Source: JAOUEA01 sp963821925 (GTDB lineage Bacteria; Actinomycetota; UBA4738; HRBIN12). Taken from it: DNA of 64,000 bases. This document shows, piece after piece, positions 8,213 to 22,545 of the stretch. The first letter of the stretch is position 1. Every line of letters begins with the position of its first letter. Location of the stretch: assembly GCA_963821925.1 (NCBI GenBank), contig CAWGFO010000002.1, positions 248,001-312,000 of the forward strand, read 5' to 3'. A program made the position numbers and the translations under genes. Under the pieces are notes generated by a model. That model was not told the DNA's origin, did not search any database, and saw only the letters and a program-made list of their open reading frames with translations.

Positions 8213-8243
8213 GCCCGAGAGGGAGCTCTGAGGGGAGCGCGGC

Positions 8244-9500
8244 GTGAGCGCTGAGCGCACGATCGATACCGACGTGCTGGTCGTGGGGGCGGGGCCCGGC
8301 GGCTCGGCCGCCGCGTACCACCTCGCCCGGCACGGCATCGACGTCACGGTCGTCGAGAAGAGCAGCTTCCCTCGCGAGAAGGTGTGCGGCGACGGGCTCA
8401 CGCCACGGAGCGTCGCGGCGATGCTCCGCATGGGGATCGATCCCGAGCAGGAGCCCGGGTTCGAGAAGGTCAAGGGGCTCCGCGTCTACTCCCGATCCGC
8501 GACGATCGAGCTCCCATGGCCCGAGCTCTCATCCTGGCCGGACTACGGCCTGGTGATGCCGCGGATCGACTTCGACCACCTCCTCGCCCAACGGGCCGAG
8601 AAGGCCGGCGCGCGGATCCTGGAACGGACCGAGGCGACCGAGCCGCTCATGGAGAACGCGTGGGTCACGGGAGCTCGGGTCCGTCCAGCCGACGACAAGG
8701 ACGCCGAGCCCACCCGGATCAACGCTCGGTTCACGATCGCGGCCGACGGCGCCGCCAGCAGGTTCGCGAAGCCGGCCGGGATCCGGCGCGACGACTCGCG
8801 TCCGCTGGGGATCGCGGCCCGCCGCTATTACCGCACCCCCTACCACCCGGGCCCCTGGTTCGAGTCCTGGCTCGATCTGTGGGAGGGCGACATGCTGTTG
8901 CCCGGCTACGGATGGCTGTTCCCCGTCGACGGGGGCCGGGTGAACCTCGGCGCCGGGCTCCTCAACACCTTCAAGGACTTCAAACAGGTCTCCGCGCAGC
9001 GGCTGTTCGATGCGTTCGCCACGATGCTCCCGGCCGACTGGGAGATCGACGAAGCGCACGCCGAGGGCCGCGTGCTCTCGGGTCCGCTCCCGATGAGCTT
9101 CAACCGCACGCCGATGGTGGTGCCCGGGATGCTCCTGATCGGCGACGCGGCCGGGGCCGTGAACCCGCACAACGGCGAGGGGATCGCGTACGCGATCGAA
9201 ACCGGCGAGATCGCCTCCGAGCTCGTGCACGAGGCGCTCGTGAAGGACCGGCCCGGGCTCACGATGAGCTACCCGCAGGTCCTCGACGACCGCTACGGCG
9301 CCTACTTCACGATCGGCCGCCTCTTCGCGACGATCGTCGGGCGGCCCGCGATCATGGGGCGGGCCACGAAGTACCTGCTCCCGAACCCCAGGGTGATGGG
9401 TTTCGCGATGCGCGTGATGGCCAACCTCACCGACGGCAAGGACGGCGACGCCCAGGACAAGCTCTTCTATCTCCTGGAACGGTTGGCGAGGGTCGCATGA
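8244..9500 (+). CDS. Geranylgeranyl-reductase-family FAD oxidoreductase (MenJ-like)
   Basis: 418 aa. The N-terminal FAD dinucleotide-binding motif is GAGPGGSAAAYHLA, followed by the family signature CGDGLTPR, and a second FAD contact is at LLIGDAAGAVNPHNGEG (about residues 295-311). Family members reduce isoprenoid double bonds, including the menaquinone side chain (MenJ in mycobacteria). GTG start at 8244 with AGGGGAG 7 nt upstream. It is first in the operon, 16 nt before nuoA and under the Rex-like operators. A related gene next to nuoA is, as I recall, also found in Streptomyces. Inferred to modify menaquinone; an electron-input role is also possible. Confidence 0.8.
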   Translation: MSAERTIDTDVLVVGAGPGGSAAAYHLARHGIDVTVVEKSSFPREKVCGDGLTPRSVAAMLRMGIDPEQEPGFEKVKGLRVYSRSATIELPWPELSSWPDYGLVMPRIDFDHLLAQRAEKAGARILERTEATEPLMENAWVTGARVRPADDKDAEPTRINARFTIAADGAASRFAKPAGIRRDDSRPLGIAARRYYRTPYHPGPWFESWLDLWEGDMLLPGYGWLFPVDGGRVNLGAGLLNTFKDFKQVSAQRLFDAFATMLPADWEIDEAHAEGRVLSGPLPMSFNRTPMVVPGMLLIGDAAGAVNPHNGEGIAYAIETGEIASELVHEALVKDRPGLTMSYPQVLDDRYGAYFTIGRLFATIVGRPAIMGRATKYLLPNPRVMGFAMRVMANLTDGKDGDAQDKLFYLLERLARVA

Positions 9501-9516
9501 CGGGCATGACAGTAGG

Positions 9517-9975
9517 ATGCCCGCCGTGCTGATCGACTACCTGCCGATCGTCGTGATGGGCGCGCTCGCCGTCCTGTTCGCGGTCGGGTCGCTCGCGGCC
9601 TCCTCGGTCCTTCGGCCCAACAAGCCGACCGCGGTGAAGCTCTCGGCCTACGAGTGCGGGAACGACCCGGTTCGGCTGCCTCGCGGCGAGCGGTTCAGCG
9701 TGAAGTTCTACGTCGTGGCGATGCTCTTCATCATCTTCGACATCGAGACGATCTTCCTCTTCCCGTGGGCCGTGACGTTCCGTCAGCTGGGCCTGTTCGG
9801 GCTCGCGGAGATGGCGGTCTTCATCGCGCTGGTGTTCGTGGCCTACGTGTACGTCTGGCGCAAGGGCGGGCTCGACTGGGCCCGCAGCGCGATCACCCCG
9901 GTCGACGAGGCGATCCTCGCGCCCACGCCGGTGCACCCCGAGCCCGAACCGGAGGAGTCGCTCCGTGCCGGTTGA
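9517..9975 (+). CDS. nuoA: NADH-quinone oxidoreductase subunit A
   Basis: Small membrane subunit of complex I, 152 aa, three helices. It has the conserved loop YECGNDPV near residue 47 and FDIETIFLFPWA in the middle helix. It has an Asp/Pro/Glu-rich C-terminal tail of about 35 residues beyond the usual end. ATG at 9517, with a GTG 9 nt later as an alternative. Its end overlaps nuoB by 11 nt. First of fourteen collinear nuo genes. Confidence 0.93.
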   Translation: MPAVLIDYLPIVVMGALAVLFAVGSLAASSVLRPNKPTAVKLSAYECGNDPVRLPRGERFSVKFYVVAMLFIIFDIETIFLFPWAVTFRQLGLFGLAEMAVFIALVFVAYVYVWRKGGLDWARSAITPVDEAILAPTPVHPEPEPEESLRAG

Positions 9976-10483
9976 GCGCGTCGAAGGTGTCCAGCTCGGG
10001 AAGACCCCCGAGGAGGTCGAGGAGGAGGTCCGTCGCGGCGTCCTCCTGACCTCGCTCGACAAGGCCGTGGGCTGGGCTCGCAAGCAGTCGATGTGGCCGG
10101 CGACCTTCGGCCTGGCGTGCTGCGCGATCGAGATGATGTCGACCGGCGCCGGCAAGTACGACCTGTCGCGATGGGGGATGGAGCTCTTCCGCGCCTCGCC
10201 CCGGCAGGCCGACCTGATGATCGTCGCCGGCCGCGTGAGTCAGAAGATGGCGCCGGTCCTGCGGCGGATCTACGACCAGATGCCCGAGCCCAAGTGGGTG
10301 ATCTCGATGGGCGTGTGCGCCTCCGCGGGCGGGATGTTCACGAACTACGCGATCGTCCAGGGCGTCGACACGATCGTGCCCGTCGACGTGTACGTGCCCG
10401 GGTGCCCGCCGAAGCCGGAGATGCTGATGCACGGGATCCTCACCCTGCAGCAGAAGGTCCGGACCGAGGGGACGTTCAGGTGA
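9965..10483 (+). CDS. nuoB: NADH-quinone oxidoreductase subunit B
   Basis: Peripheral-arm subunit that carries the last iron-sulfur cluster, N2, next to the quinone site. 172 aa. The four cluster Cys are visible in GLACCAIEMM, SMGVCASAGG and YVPGCPPKPE. GTG start at 9965 within the end of nuoA; the stop overlaps the nuoC start (GTGA). Confidence 0.95.
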   Translation: MPVERVEGVQLGKTPEEVEEEVRRGVLLTSLDKAVGWARKQSMWPATFGLACCAIEMMSTGAGKYDLSRWGMELFRASPRQADLMIVAGRVSQKMAPVLRRIYDQMPEPKWVISMGVCASAGGMFTNYAIVQGVDTIVPVDVYVPGCPPKPEMLMHGILTLQQKVRTEGTFR

Positions 10484-10986
10484 GCGTCGCGATCGAGCTC
10501 CCGGAGCTGGCGGACCGGATCCGCGCCCGGTGCCCCGACACGCTGGTGTCGCGCGGCGAGGTGACGGCGATCGTCGACCGCGAGGCGTTGCTCGACACCC
10601 TCGCGTGGTTCCGCGACGAGCTCGACCTGGGGTTCCTGTCGAGCGTGACCGCCACCGACCGCCCGGGCGGCGACCCCCGCTACTGGGTCGTCTACGAGGT
10701 GCGGTCGATCGAGGGGCACCACCGCGCGCGGGTGAAGGTCGGACTGGCCGACGCCGATGCCCGGCTGCCCAGCGTCACGCCGATGTTCCCGACCGCGAAC
10801 TGGCACGAGCGCGAGACGTTCGACTTCTACGGGATCGTGTTCGAGGGGCACCCCGACCTCACGAGGATCCTGCTGCCCGACGACTGGGAGGGCCACCCCC
10901 TCCGCAAGACCGAGGCGCTCGGGGGCGTGAACACGCGCTACCACGGCGCGTTCATCCCGCCCGTCGACACCCGCACGACCACCTGA
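10480..10986 (+). CDS. nuoC: NADH-quinone oxidoreductase subunit C
   Basis: 168 aa, 30-kDa-subunit family. The family signature is in the C-terminal half: ANWHERETFDFYGIVFEGHP and DDWEGHPLRKTE. It forms the hydrophilic connecting part with NuoB and NuoD. GTG at 10480 overlaps the nuoB stop; 3 nt to nuoD. Confidence 0.93.
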   Translation: MSVAIELPELADRIRARCPDTLVSRGEVTAIVDREALLDTLAWFRDELDLGFLSSVTATDRPGGDPRYWVVYEVRSIEGHHRARVKVGLADADARLPSVTPMFPTANWHERETFDFYGIVFEGHPDLTRILLPDDWEGHPLRKTEALGGVNTRYHGAFIPPVDTRTTT

Positions 10987-10989
10987 CCG

Positions 10990-12258
10990 ATGCAGGACAT
11001 CCCGACCGACCAGCTGCCCCGGGACGCCTCCGGCGAGATCCGCCAGGAGACGATGATCATCAACATGGGGCCGCAGCACCCCTCGACCCACGGGGTGCTG
11101 CGCCTGCTGCTCGAGCTCGACGGCGAGACCGTCATCACGTGCAAGCCGATCATCGGCTACCTGCACACGGGCATCGAGAAGAACACCGAGTACCGGACCT
11201 GGGCCCAGGGCATCACCTACGTGACCCGCGCCGACTACCTGTCCCCGTTCTTCAACGAGCTCGGCTACTGCCTCGCGGTCGAGCGGCTCCTCGGGATCGA
11301 GGCGCCGCGGCGCGCCCAGGTCCTGCGCGTGATGTTCAACGAGCTCAACCGGATCTCGTCGCACCTGGTGTGGCTCGCGACCGGCGGCCTTGAGCTCGGA
11401 GCGGTCAGCATCATGCTCTACGGCTTCCGTGAGCGCGAGGTGGTCCTCGACATCTTCGAGGCCGTCACGGGCTTGCGCATGAACCACAACTACATCCGCA
11501 TCGGCGGCGTGATCATGGACGTGAACGAGGAGGGCGAGCAGAAGATCCGCGCGCTCCTCGACGAGATGCCGAAGCGGATCGACGACTACGAGACGATCCT
11601 GAACGAGAACCCGATCTGGCGCGAGCGGAACCAGGGCGTGGGCGTGCTCTCGGCCGACGACGCGTTGGCGCTCGGCGTGACCGGTCCGATGCTCCGCGCC
11701 GCGGGCGTGGCCGCCGACCTCCGCAAGGACGCGCCGTACTCCGGCTACGAGACGTACGACTTCGACGTGCCGGTGCGCGAGGAGGCCGACGCCTACGCGC
11801 GCTACGTGATCCGCCTGGCCGAGATGCGCGAGTCGATGAAGATCGTCGCGCAGTGCCTCGACCGTTTGGAGGAGCCGGGCCCCGTGATGATCGAGGACCC
11901 CAAGGTCGCATGGCCCGCGAAGCTGAAGGTGATGGACGACGGGATCGGCAACGACCCCGAGTACCTGCGGCACATCATGGAGGAGTCGATGGAGTCGCTG
12001 ATCCATCACTTCAAGCTCGTGACGCAGGGGATCGAGGTGCCCGAGGGCGAGGTCTATCAGGCGGTCGAGTCGCCGCGGGGCGAGCTCGGGTTCTACGTGG
12101 TCTCCGACGGCGGGCACCGGCCGTACCGCGTGAAGATCCGCGATCCCTCGTTCGCGAACCTGCAGGCCACGCCGAAGATGGTCGAGGGGTACCTCGTCGC
12201 CGACGCGATCGCCGCGATCGCCTCGCTCGACCCGGTGATGGGCGGGGTGGACCGCTGA
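10990..12258 (+). CDS. nuoD: NADH-quinone oxidoreductase subunit D
   Basis: 49-kDa subunit, 422 aa, which forms the quinone-binding pocket with NuoB. Conserved N-terminal loop MGPQHPSTHGVLR (about 22-34) with the quinone-site His, then GYLHTGIEKN and the C-terminal family end DPVMGGVDR. This is the only nuoD in the window, while the second cluster lacks one. The stop overlaps the nuoE ATG (TGATG). Confidence 0.96.
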   Translation: MQDIPTDQLPRDASGEIRQETMIINMGPQHPSTHGVLRLLLELDGETVITCKPIIGYLHTGIEKNTEYRTWAQGITYVTRADYLSPFFNELGYCLAVERLLGIEAPRRAQVLRVMFNELNRISSHLVWLATGGLELGAVSIMLYGFREREVVLDIFEAVTGLRMNHNYIRIGGVIMDVNEEGEQKIRALLDEMPKRIDDYETILNENPIWRERNQGVGVLSADDALALGVTGPMLRAAGVAADLRKDAPYSGYETYDFDVPVREEADAYARYVIRLAEMRESMKIVAQCLDRLEEPGPVMIEDPKVAWPAKLKVMDDGIGNDPEYLRHIMEESMESLIHHFKLVTQGIEVPEGEVYQAVESPRGELGFYVVSDGGHRPYRVKIRDPSFANLQATPKMVEGYLVADAIAAIASLDPVMGGVDR

Positions 12259-12835
12259 TGCGCGTGTTCGAGGGCGCCCTGCTCGACGATGCGCGATCGG
12301 TGATCGCGCGCTATCCGGAGGGGCGGGAGCGGTCGGCCGTGATGCCCTTGCTCTACCTCGCCCAGTCGGCCGAGGGACGCATCACGCGCGACGGTCTCCG
12401 CGAGGTCGCGGAGCTGCTGGGCATCACCACCGCCGAGGTCGAGGCCGTGGCCACCTTCTACACGATGTATCGGACGCGCCCCACGGGCGAGCACCTGGTG
12501 AACGTCTGCACGAACCTCGCCTGCATGCTCCGCGGCGCGAAGGACGTGTACGAGGCCGCCCACGAGGCCGCCGGCATGGCGCACGGCCAGGAGATCTCCG
12601 ACGACGGCCTGATCACCCTCCACGAGGAGGAGTGCCTGGGCGTGTGCGACTTCGCCCCGGCGGTGCAGATCGACTTCATGAACCACGACAACGTCTCGCC
12701 GGAGCGGATGCGCGAGCTGATCGCGAAGCTGCGCGCGGGCGAGGTGCCGACGCCCGCCCGTGGCCCGAAGGTGGAGAGCTTCCGCCACGCGTCGCGGGTG
12801 CTCGCCGGCGTCGAGCCGGCCGGGGAGGCGGGCGC

Positions 12836-12839
<4 letters not shown>
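12258..12839 (+). CDS. nuoE: NADH-quinone oxidoreductase subunit E
   Basis: 24-kDa subunit, 193 aa, thioredoxin-like fold with a 2Fe-2S cluster. Ligands: C-x4-C in CTNLACML and C-x3-C in EECLGVCD. It works with NuoF in the NADH-oxidising module. ATG at 12258 overlaps the nuoD stop by one base; the stop overlaps nuoF (ATGA). Confidence 0.94.
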
Positions 12840-14139
<1,300 letters not shown>

Positions 14140-14140
<1 letters not shown>

Positions 14141-16534
14141 TGGCGGAGCCGACGGTGACGCTCACGATCGACGGCAAGGAGGTCACCGTGCCCCGAGGCA
14201 CGCTGATCATCCGCGCCGCCGAGCAGCTCGGCATCGAGATCCCGCGGTTCTGCGATCACCCCCTGCTCGAGCCGGCGGGCGCGTGCCGTCAGTGCTACGT
14301 GCAGATCGAGGGCCAACCCAAGCTCGCGACGTCGTGCACCGTGACGGTCGCGCCGGGCATGGTCGTGAACACGCAGAACACGAACGACACCGTGCACGGC
14401 GCCCAGGTCGCGAACCTCGAGTTCCTGCTGCTGAATCACCCGCTCGACTGCCCGATCTGCGACCGCGGCGGGGAGTGCCCGCTGCAGGACCAGGCGCTCG
14501 CGTTCGGGCCGGGCGACAGCCGGTTCGAGGAAGCCAAGCGGGTCTGGCCCAAGCCGTTGCCGCTCTCGCCGCTCGTGAACCTCGACCGGGAGCGCTGCGT
14601 GCTGTGCGCGCGCTGCACGCGGTTCTGCGACCAGATCTCGGGCGACCGCTTCATCGAGCTGTTCGCCCGCGGGGCCGGGGAGCGCGTGTCGATCGCGGCG
14701 GGCGAGGACTTCCGCAGCCCGTTCAGCGGGAACACGGTCCAGATCTGCCCGGTGGGCGCCCTGACCGCCGCTCCCTACCGGTTCGTGGCCCGCCCGTTCG
14801 ACCTCTCGACCGTCGACTCGGTCTGTCCCCACTGCAGCGCCGGCTGCAACCTGAAGGTCGACGTGCGCCGGGGCGAGGTCGTGCGGCAGCTCGCCCGCGA
14901 CAACCTCGACGTGAACGATGCCTGGCTCTGCGACAAGGGCCGGTTCGCGTTCCGGTTCCCCGACGCTCCCGACCGCCTCACGACGCCGCTGATCCGCGAC
15001 CGCGGGCTGGAGCCGGCCTCCTTCGGGGAGGTCCTGACGCGGATCGCCGAGTGGACCGACGGGAAGCGCGTCGCGTTCCTCACCGGCGGCAGGCTGATGG
15101 ACGAGGACTACTACGCGCTCTCGAAGCTCGCGCGCACGGTGTTCCGCACGAACGACCTCGACCACCGCCGGGGCGGCGTCGGCGCACCGGCCGCGGAACG
15201 CGCGGTGGCCGCGAACCCGATGTCGGTCACGTACAAGGACCTCGAGCGCGCGACGGCGATCCTCGTGGCGGGCCTCGACGCCGAGCAGGAGGTCCCGATC
15301 CTGCACCTGCGCTTGCGCAAGGCCGCGGCCCGCGGGGCGAAGATCTGGGTGCTGCACCCGCGTCGCACGCGGCTGCACGACCTCGCGACGCACGTCCTGT
15401 GTGCGCCCGGAGACGAGACGCGCTTCCTGGGAGGTGGCGCGGATCCCGTGATGGACGAGGCGCTCGCCGCGCTCCGGGATGCCGGGGCCGGCGCGGTCGT
15501 GATCGCGGGCGAGCGGCCGGGGGTGGCCGACGCGGCGTTCGAGGCGGCGGCGGCCGCCGGCGCACGCGTCACCTACGTCACGCGGCGCGCGAACGACCGC
15601 GGGGCGCTCCGGGCCGGGGTGCACCCGTCGCTGCTCCCGGGCGGCCGGGCGATCGGCGATCCCGGCGAGGTCGAGGCCGCGTGGGGGCCGATCTTCGACC
15701 GCGAGCCGGGCCGCGACACGAACGCGATCCTGCGGGCGTGCGCCGATCGCGAGATCGACGTGCTGTTCCTGATCGGCGTCGACCCGCTGCGCGACGCTCC
15801 CGACGCGGCGCTCGCGCGCCGGGCGCTGCAGAACGTGCCGATCAAGGTGGTGCAGTCGCTCGAGCTGGGGGACCTCGAGACCGTTCGCCGAGGCGTTCCT
15901 GCCGGCGGCGGCCTTCATCGAGAAGGACGGCCACGTCACGAACTGGGAGGGGCGCGGCCAGCGTCTCCGCCCGATCCGTGGGCCCGAGGGCATCAGCCTG
16001 GCCGACTGGGAGATCTTCGCGAGCCTGGCGCTCGCGTGCGGCGGCGACCTGGGGTTCGAGACCCTCGACGAGCTGCATGAGGAGATGGGCCGGCTCATGG
16101 CGCCCGCGGCGACCGAGCCGCTCGCCGCCACGGCTTCCTCGACGGCAGCGGACACCGCCGTCGGAGGCCTCCGTCTCTTCACCTACCCGCTGCTCGTCGA
16201 CGAGGGGCGTCTCTCGGAGCGCGCCGACGAGCTCAAGGCGGCGCTCCAGGAGCCGGCGTTCGTCGAGGTCCACCCGCGGGACGCCGAGGCGGCCGGGGTC
16301 GCGGACGGCGGGCGGGTGGTCGTGCGCACGGACGCCGGACGGGCCGAGCTCGAGGCGCGTGTCACGGAGCACGTCGCGCCGGGCGCGGTCTTCGTCCCCT
16401 TCAACCAGCCCGGCCTGGCCACGAACACGCTCCTGTCGGGCGAGCTCGTGACCGAGGTGCAGCTCGAGGCCGTCGCGACGGCGCCCGAGGGGACCGACGC
16501 CGAGCCCGTCGGGGTGGGGGGTGAGGTCCCATGA
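14140..16534 (+). CDS. nuoG: NADH-quinone oxidoreductase subunit G, with one frame break near 15883
   Basis: Large iron-sulfur subunit, about 797 aa once the break is ignored. N-terminal 2Fe-2S domain (CDHPLLEPAGACRQC), the His/Cys cluster segment (CPICDRGGECPLQDQ), two 4Fe-4S motifs (CVLCARCTRFC, later CPVG), a further CPHCSAGC cluster, then a degenerate molybdopterin-oxidoreductase domain and a C-terminal molydop-binding-like domain. The reading frame changes at about 15883: up to there it reads SLELGDLET, and after one extra base the protein continues FAEAFLPAAAFIEKDGHVTN to the stop at 16534. Start ATG 14140 (a GTG one codon earlier is possible). An assembly indel is the simplest explanation. 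Confidence 0.9.
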
Positions 16535-17655
16535 GCTGGATCGACTGGGGCCTGCTGATCGCGCGCGTCGTCATCGTGTTCTTCGCGCTCATGATCGCGG
16601 TGCTGCTCTACATCTGGATGGAGCGCAAGGTGATCGCCGACATGCAGACCCGCGTCGGCCCGATGCGCGCGGGTCCGCGCGGGATCCTGATCACGCTCGC
16701 CGACGGCATCAAGCTCTTCTTCAAGGAGGGCATCAACCCCACGAACGCGGATCTGCCCGTCTACCTGATCGCGCCGGTGATCGCGATGTTCCCCGGGTTC
16801 CTCGCGTTCGCGATCATCCCGTTCGGCCAGCCCGTGGAGCTCTTCGGTCGCGAGGTGCCGTTCCAGCTCGCCGACCTCAACATCGGGATCCTCTGGATCC
16901 TCGCGATGACGTCGATCGGTGTGTACGGGGTGGTGTTCGCGGGCTGGGCGAGCGGCTCGAACTACCCGCTGCTCGGCGCGATCCGGTCCTCGGCCCAGAT
17001 GATCTCGTACGAGGTCGCGATGGGCCTCGCCCTGGTCGCGGTGCTCATGTACAGCGGCCACCTGCGCATGACCGAGATCGTGGCGGCGCAGGGCACCGTG
17101 TGGAACGTGGTGCCGCAGTTCCCGGCCTTCGTGGTGTTCCTGATCTGCGCGCTCGCCGAGACGAACCGTCCGCCCTTCGACCTGGCCGAGGCAGAGTCCG
17201 AGCTGGTGGCCGGGTTCCACACCGAGTACTCCGGGATCAAGTTCGCGATGTTCTTCCTGGGCGAGTACGTGAACACCGTGACGGTCGCCGCGGTCGCGGT
17301 GACGCTCTTCCTGGGCGGCTGGCGCGGGTACTGGCCCTTCCACGGGGCCGCGGCCTGGGTCGGCCCGCTGCTGTGGTTCATCCTGAAGATCACGGCGGTG
17401 ATCTACGTGATGATCCTCGTGCGCGCGACGCTGCCGCGGATGCGCTACGACCGGTTGATGCATCTCGGCTGGAAGGTCCTGATCCCGTTCGGGCTCGTGT
17501 GGGTCATGATCACCGGCCTCGTGATCGTGCTTCCCGACCACTACGGGCGGCGCGAGATCCTGATCGGCGGCGCGATCGTGCTGGGGATCGTGGCGCTGCT
17601 GTCGGTGATCGCCCCGTTGTTCAAGCCGCGTGCGAGCGAGGAGGTGGGCGCGTGA
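16531..17655 (+). CDS. nuoH: NADH-quinone oxidoreductase subunit H
   Basis: 374 aa, eight-helix membrane subunit that closes the quinone tunnel. Family signatures: YIWMERKVIADMQTRVGP near residue 29 and ALAETNRPPFDLAEAESELV with the conserved acidic loop. ATG overlaps the nuoG stop (ATGA). Confidence 0.95.
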   Translation: MSWIDWGLLIARVVIVFFALMIAVLLYIWMERKVIADMQTRVGPMRAGPRGILITLADGIKLFFKEGINPTNADLPVYLIAPVIAMFPGFLAFAIIPFGQPVELFGREVPFQLADLNIGILWILAMTSIGVYGVVFAGWASGSNYPLLGAIRSSAQMISYEVAMGLALVAVLMYSGHLRMTEIVAAQGTVWNVVPQFPAFVVFLICALAETNRPPFDLAEAESELVAGFHTEYSGIKFAMFFLGEYVNTVTVAAVAVTLFLGGWRGYWPFHGAAAWVGPLLWFILKITAVIYVMILVRATLPRMRYDRLMHLGWKVLIPFGLVWVMITGLVIVLPDHYGRREILIGGAIVLGIVALLSVIAPLFKPRASEEVGA

Positions 17656-18152
17656 GCGACCGCACCGACGACGCCCCCCAGGGCTTCCTCGACGCCGCGT
17701 GGGCGATGGCCAAGGGCGCCGGCACGGTCTTCAAGCAGACGTTCCGGCCCGACAACACCGAGCAGTACCCGAAGGAGATCGCGCCGGTCCCCGAGCGCTC
17801 CCACATCGGCCGCCACCTGCTGAACCGCTACGAGGACGGCCTCGAGAAGTGCATCGGGTGCGAGCTCTGCGCCTACGCGTGCCCGGCCGACGCGATCTGG
17901 GTCGAGGGCGAGGACAACGACCCCGAGCACCCGATCAGCCCGGGTGAGCGGCACGCGAAGGACTACCAGATCAACTACCTGCGCTGCATCATGTGCGGCC
18001 TCTGCGTCGAGGCCTGCCCCACGCGCGCGCTCACGCTCACGAACTACTACGAGCTCGCGTTCACCTCGCGTGAGGACGCGATCTGGACGAAGGAGCAGCT
18101 CCTCGAGAAGCCGCCCGCGCTCGGCACCGACCCCGCGGACCGGGAGGGCTAG
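17652..18152 (+). CDS. nuoI: NADH-quinone oxidoreductase subunit I
   Basis: 166 aa ferredoxin-type subunit with two 4Fe-4S clusters (N6a, N6b): CIGCELCAYACP and CIMCGLCVEACP. It conducts electrons from NuoG to NuoB. GTG at 17652 overlaps the nuoH stop. Confidence 0.95.
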   Translation: MSDRTDDAPQGFLDAAWAMAKGAGTVFKQTFRPDNTEQYPKEIAPVPERSHIGRHLLNRYEDGLEKCIGCELCAYACPADAIWVEGEDNDPEHPISPGERHAKDYQINYLRCIMCGLCVEACPTRALTLTNYYELAFTSREDAIWTKEQLLEKPPALGTDPADREG

Positions 18153-18733
<581 letters not shown>

Positions 18734-18737
<4 letters not shown>

Positions 18738-19040
18738 GAACGCCGATCGCCTACTTCCTGATCCTGTCGAGCATCCTGTTCGCGCTCGGGACGGTCGGGG
18801 TGCTGATCCGCAGGAACGCCCTGCTGATCTTCATGTCGGTCGAGCTGCAGCTGAACGCCGTGAACCTGACGCTGATCGCGTTCTCGCGGATGCACAACGA
18901 CCTGAACGGTCAGGTGATCGCGTTCTTCTCGATGGTGGTCGCCGCCGCCGAGGTCGTGGTCGGGCCTCGCGATCATCGTCTCGGTGTACCGGCGTCGTCA
19001 GACCGTCGACGTCGACGACGCGCGGGGGCTGCGGTGGTAG
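18734..19040 (+). CDS. nuoK: NADH-quinone oxidoreductase subunit K, with a one-base frame break
   Basis: Three-helix antiporter-like (MrpC-type) subunit, about 101 aa when repaired. The first two helices with the conserved Glu in FMSVELQLNAVNLTLIAF are in frame from GTG 18734. After AAAEVVVG, near 18962, one extra G shifts the frame. Skipping it gives LAIIVSVYRRRQTVDVDDAR to the TAG at 19040, exactly the expected end and 2 nt before nuoL. Without repair the frame runs on into nuoL. A G-run indel is likely. Confidence 0.88.
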
Positions 19041-19042
19041 GC

Positions 19043-20961
<1,919 letters not shown>

Positions 20962-20965
<4 letters not shown>

Positions 20966-22545
20966 GCCACCTGCTGACCGTCACGACGTTCCTGCCGCTC
21001 GTGGGCCTGGCCGTGCTGGTCGTCGGCGGCCGCGCGCTGAAGGACGATGCCGCCCGGTGGACCGCGCTCGCGATCACGCTGGTCACGTTCCTGGTCTCGC
21101 TCGCGATCCTCGGCCGGTTCGACCCGGCGGAGCCCGGGTTCCAGCTGGTCGAGCGCGCGAGTTGGGTCCCGAGCATCGGCCTCTCGTACTACGTCGGGAT
21201 CGACGGCATCAGCATCTGGATGGTGCTGCTCACCACGTTCCTCTTCCCGATCGCGGTGCTCGCCTCGTGGCGGATCGAGAAGGACGTCCGGATGTACATG
21301 GGCGCGATGCTGTTGCTCGAGACCGCGGTGATCGGGACCTTCGTGGCCCTCGATCTGCTGCTGTTCTTCGTCTTCTTCGAGGCGATGCTCGTCCCGATGT
21401 ACCTGCTGATCGGCGGCTGGGGTGGCCAGCGCAGGATCTACGCGGCGGTCAAGTTCTTCCTGTTCACGATGGCCGGGTCGGCGTTCCTGCTGCTCGCCAC
21501 CCTGTTCCTGTACTCGCGCTCGGGCGCCGCGCTCGGCGGGGGCAACACGTTCTCGCTCCCCGCGCTCGTCGAGGTGGCCGGCTCGCTCCCCGTCGCGACG
21601 GCCCGGTGGCTGTTCCTCGGGTTCTTCATCGCGTTCGCGGTCAAGGTGCCCGTGTTCCCGCTGCACACGTGGCTCCCGGACGCGCACACCGAGGCGCCGA
21701 CCGCCGGCTCCGTCCTCCTGGCGGCCGTGCTGCTGAAGGTCGGTACCTACGGGCTGCTCCGGTTCAACCTGGCGCTGTTCCCCGACGCCGCGAAGTACTT
21801 CGCGACGTTCGTCTCGATCCTGGCGGTGATCGGGATCATCTACGGCGCGGTGTGCGCCCTGATCCAGACCGATATCAAGCGGCTGGTCGCGTACTCGTCG
21901 GTGTCCCACCTGGGATTCGTCGTGCTGGGGATCTTCGCGTTCACGCAGCAAGGGGTGACCGGCGGCGTGCTGCAGATGGTGAACCACGGCCTGGCGACCG
22001 GCGCGCTCTTCCTCCTGGTCGGGATGGTCTACGAGCGTACGCACACGCGTGACCTCGGGAAGATGGGCGGCCTCGCCAGCGTGATGCCGTGGCTCACCGG
22101 GGCCTTCCTCTTCGCGGTCATCGCGTCCGTGGGGCTGCCGGGCCTGAACAGCTTCGTGGGCGAGTTCCTCGTGATCATCGGGACGTTCGCGGTGAGCCAC
22201 TGGTTCGGCTCGGTCGCCGCCCTCGCCGTGATCCTGGCCGCGATCTACCTGCTGTGGTCGTACCAGCGGATGGCGTACGGACCGGTGCACGACGAGCACC
22301 GGAACCTGCCCGACGTGAGCCTGCGGGAGGTCGTCGTGCTCGCCCCGGTGCTGGCGCTGCTGCTGGTCTTCGGCGTGTACCCGAAGCTCCTCACGGACAA
22401 GATCGACCCCGCGACCACCGCGGTGATCCAGCACGTGGACCCGCAGGGACAGACCACCGACGTCGGCGACGCGAAGCTCGACCTTCCGGCGTCGTCGGGC
22501 GAGCTCGCGACCATCCCGCCACTCGATGAGGAGGGGACCGGATGA
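20962..22545 (+). CDS. nuoM: NADH-quinone oxidoreductase subunit M
   Basis: 527 aa antiporter-like subunit. Signatures: FFVFFEAMLVPMYLLIGGWG with the key Glu, and VFPLHTWLPDAHTEAPTAGS. It continues for about 60 residues past the last helix with an Asp/Gln-rich tail. ATG overlaps the nuoL stop; stop overlaps the nuoN ATG. Confidence 0.95.
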
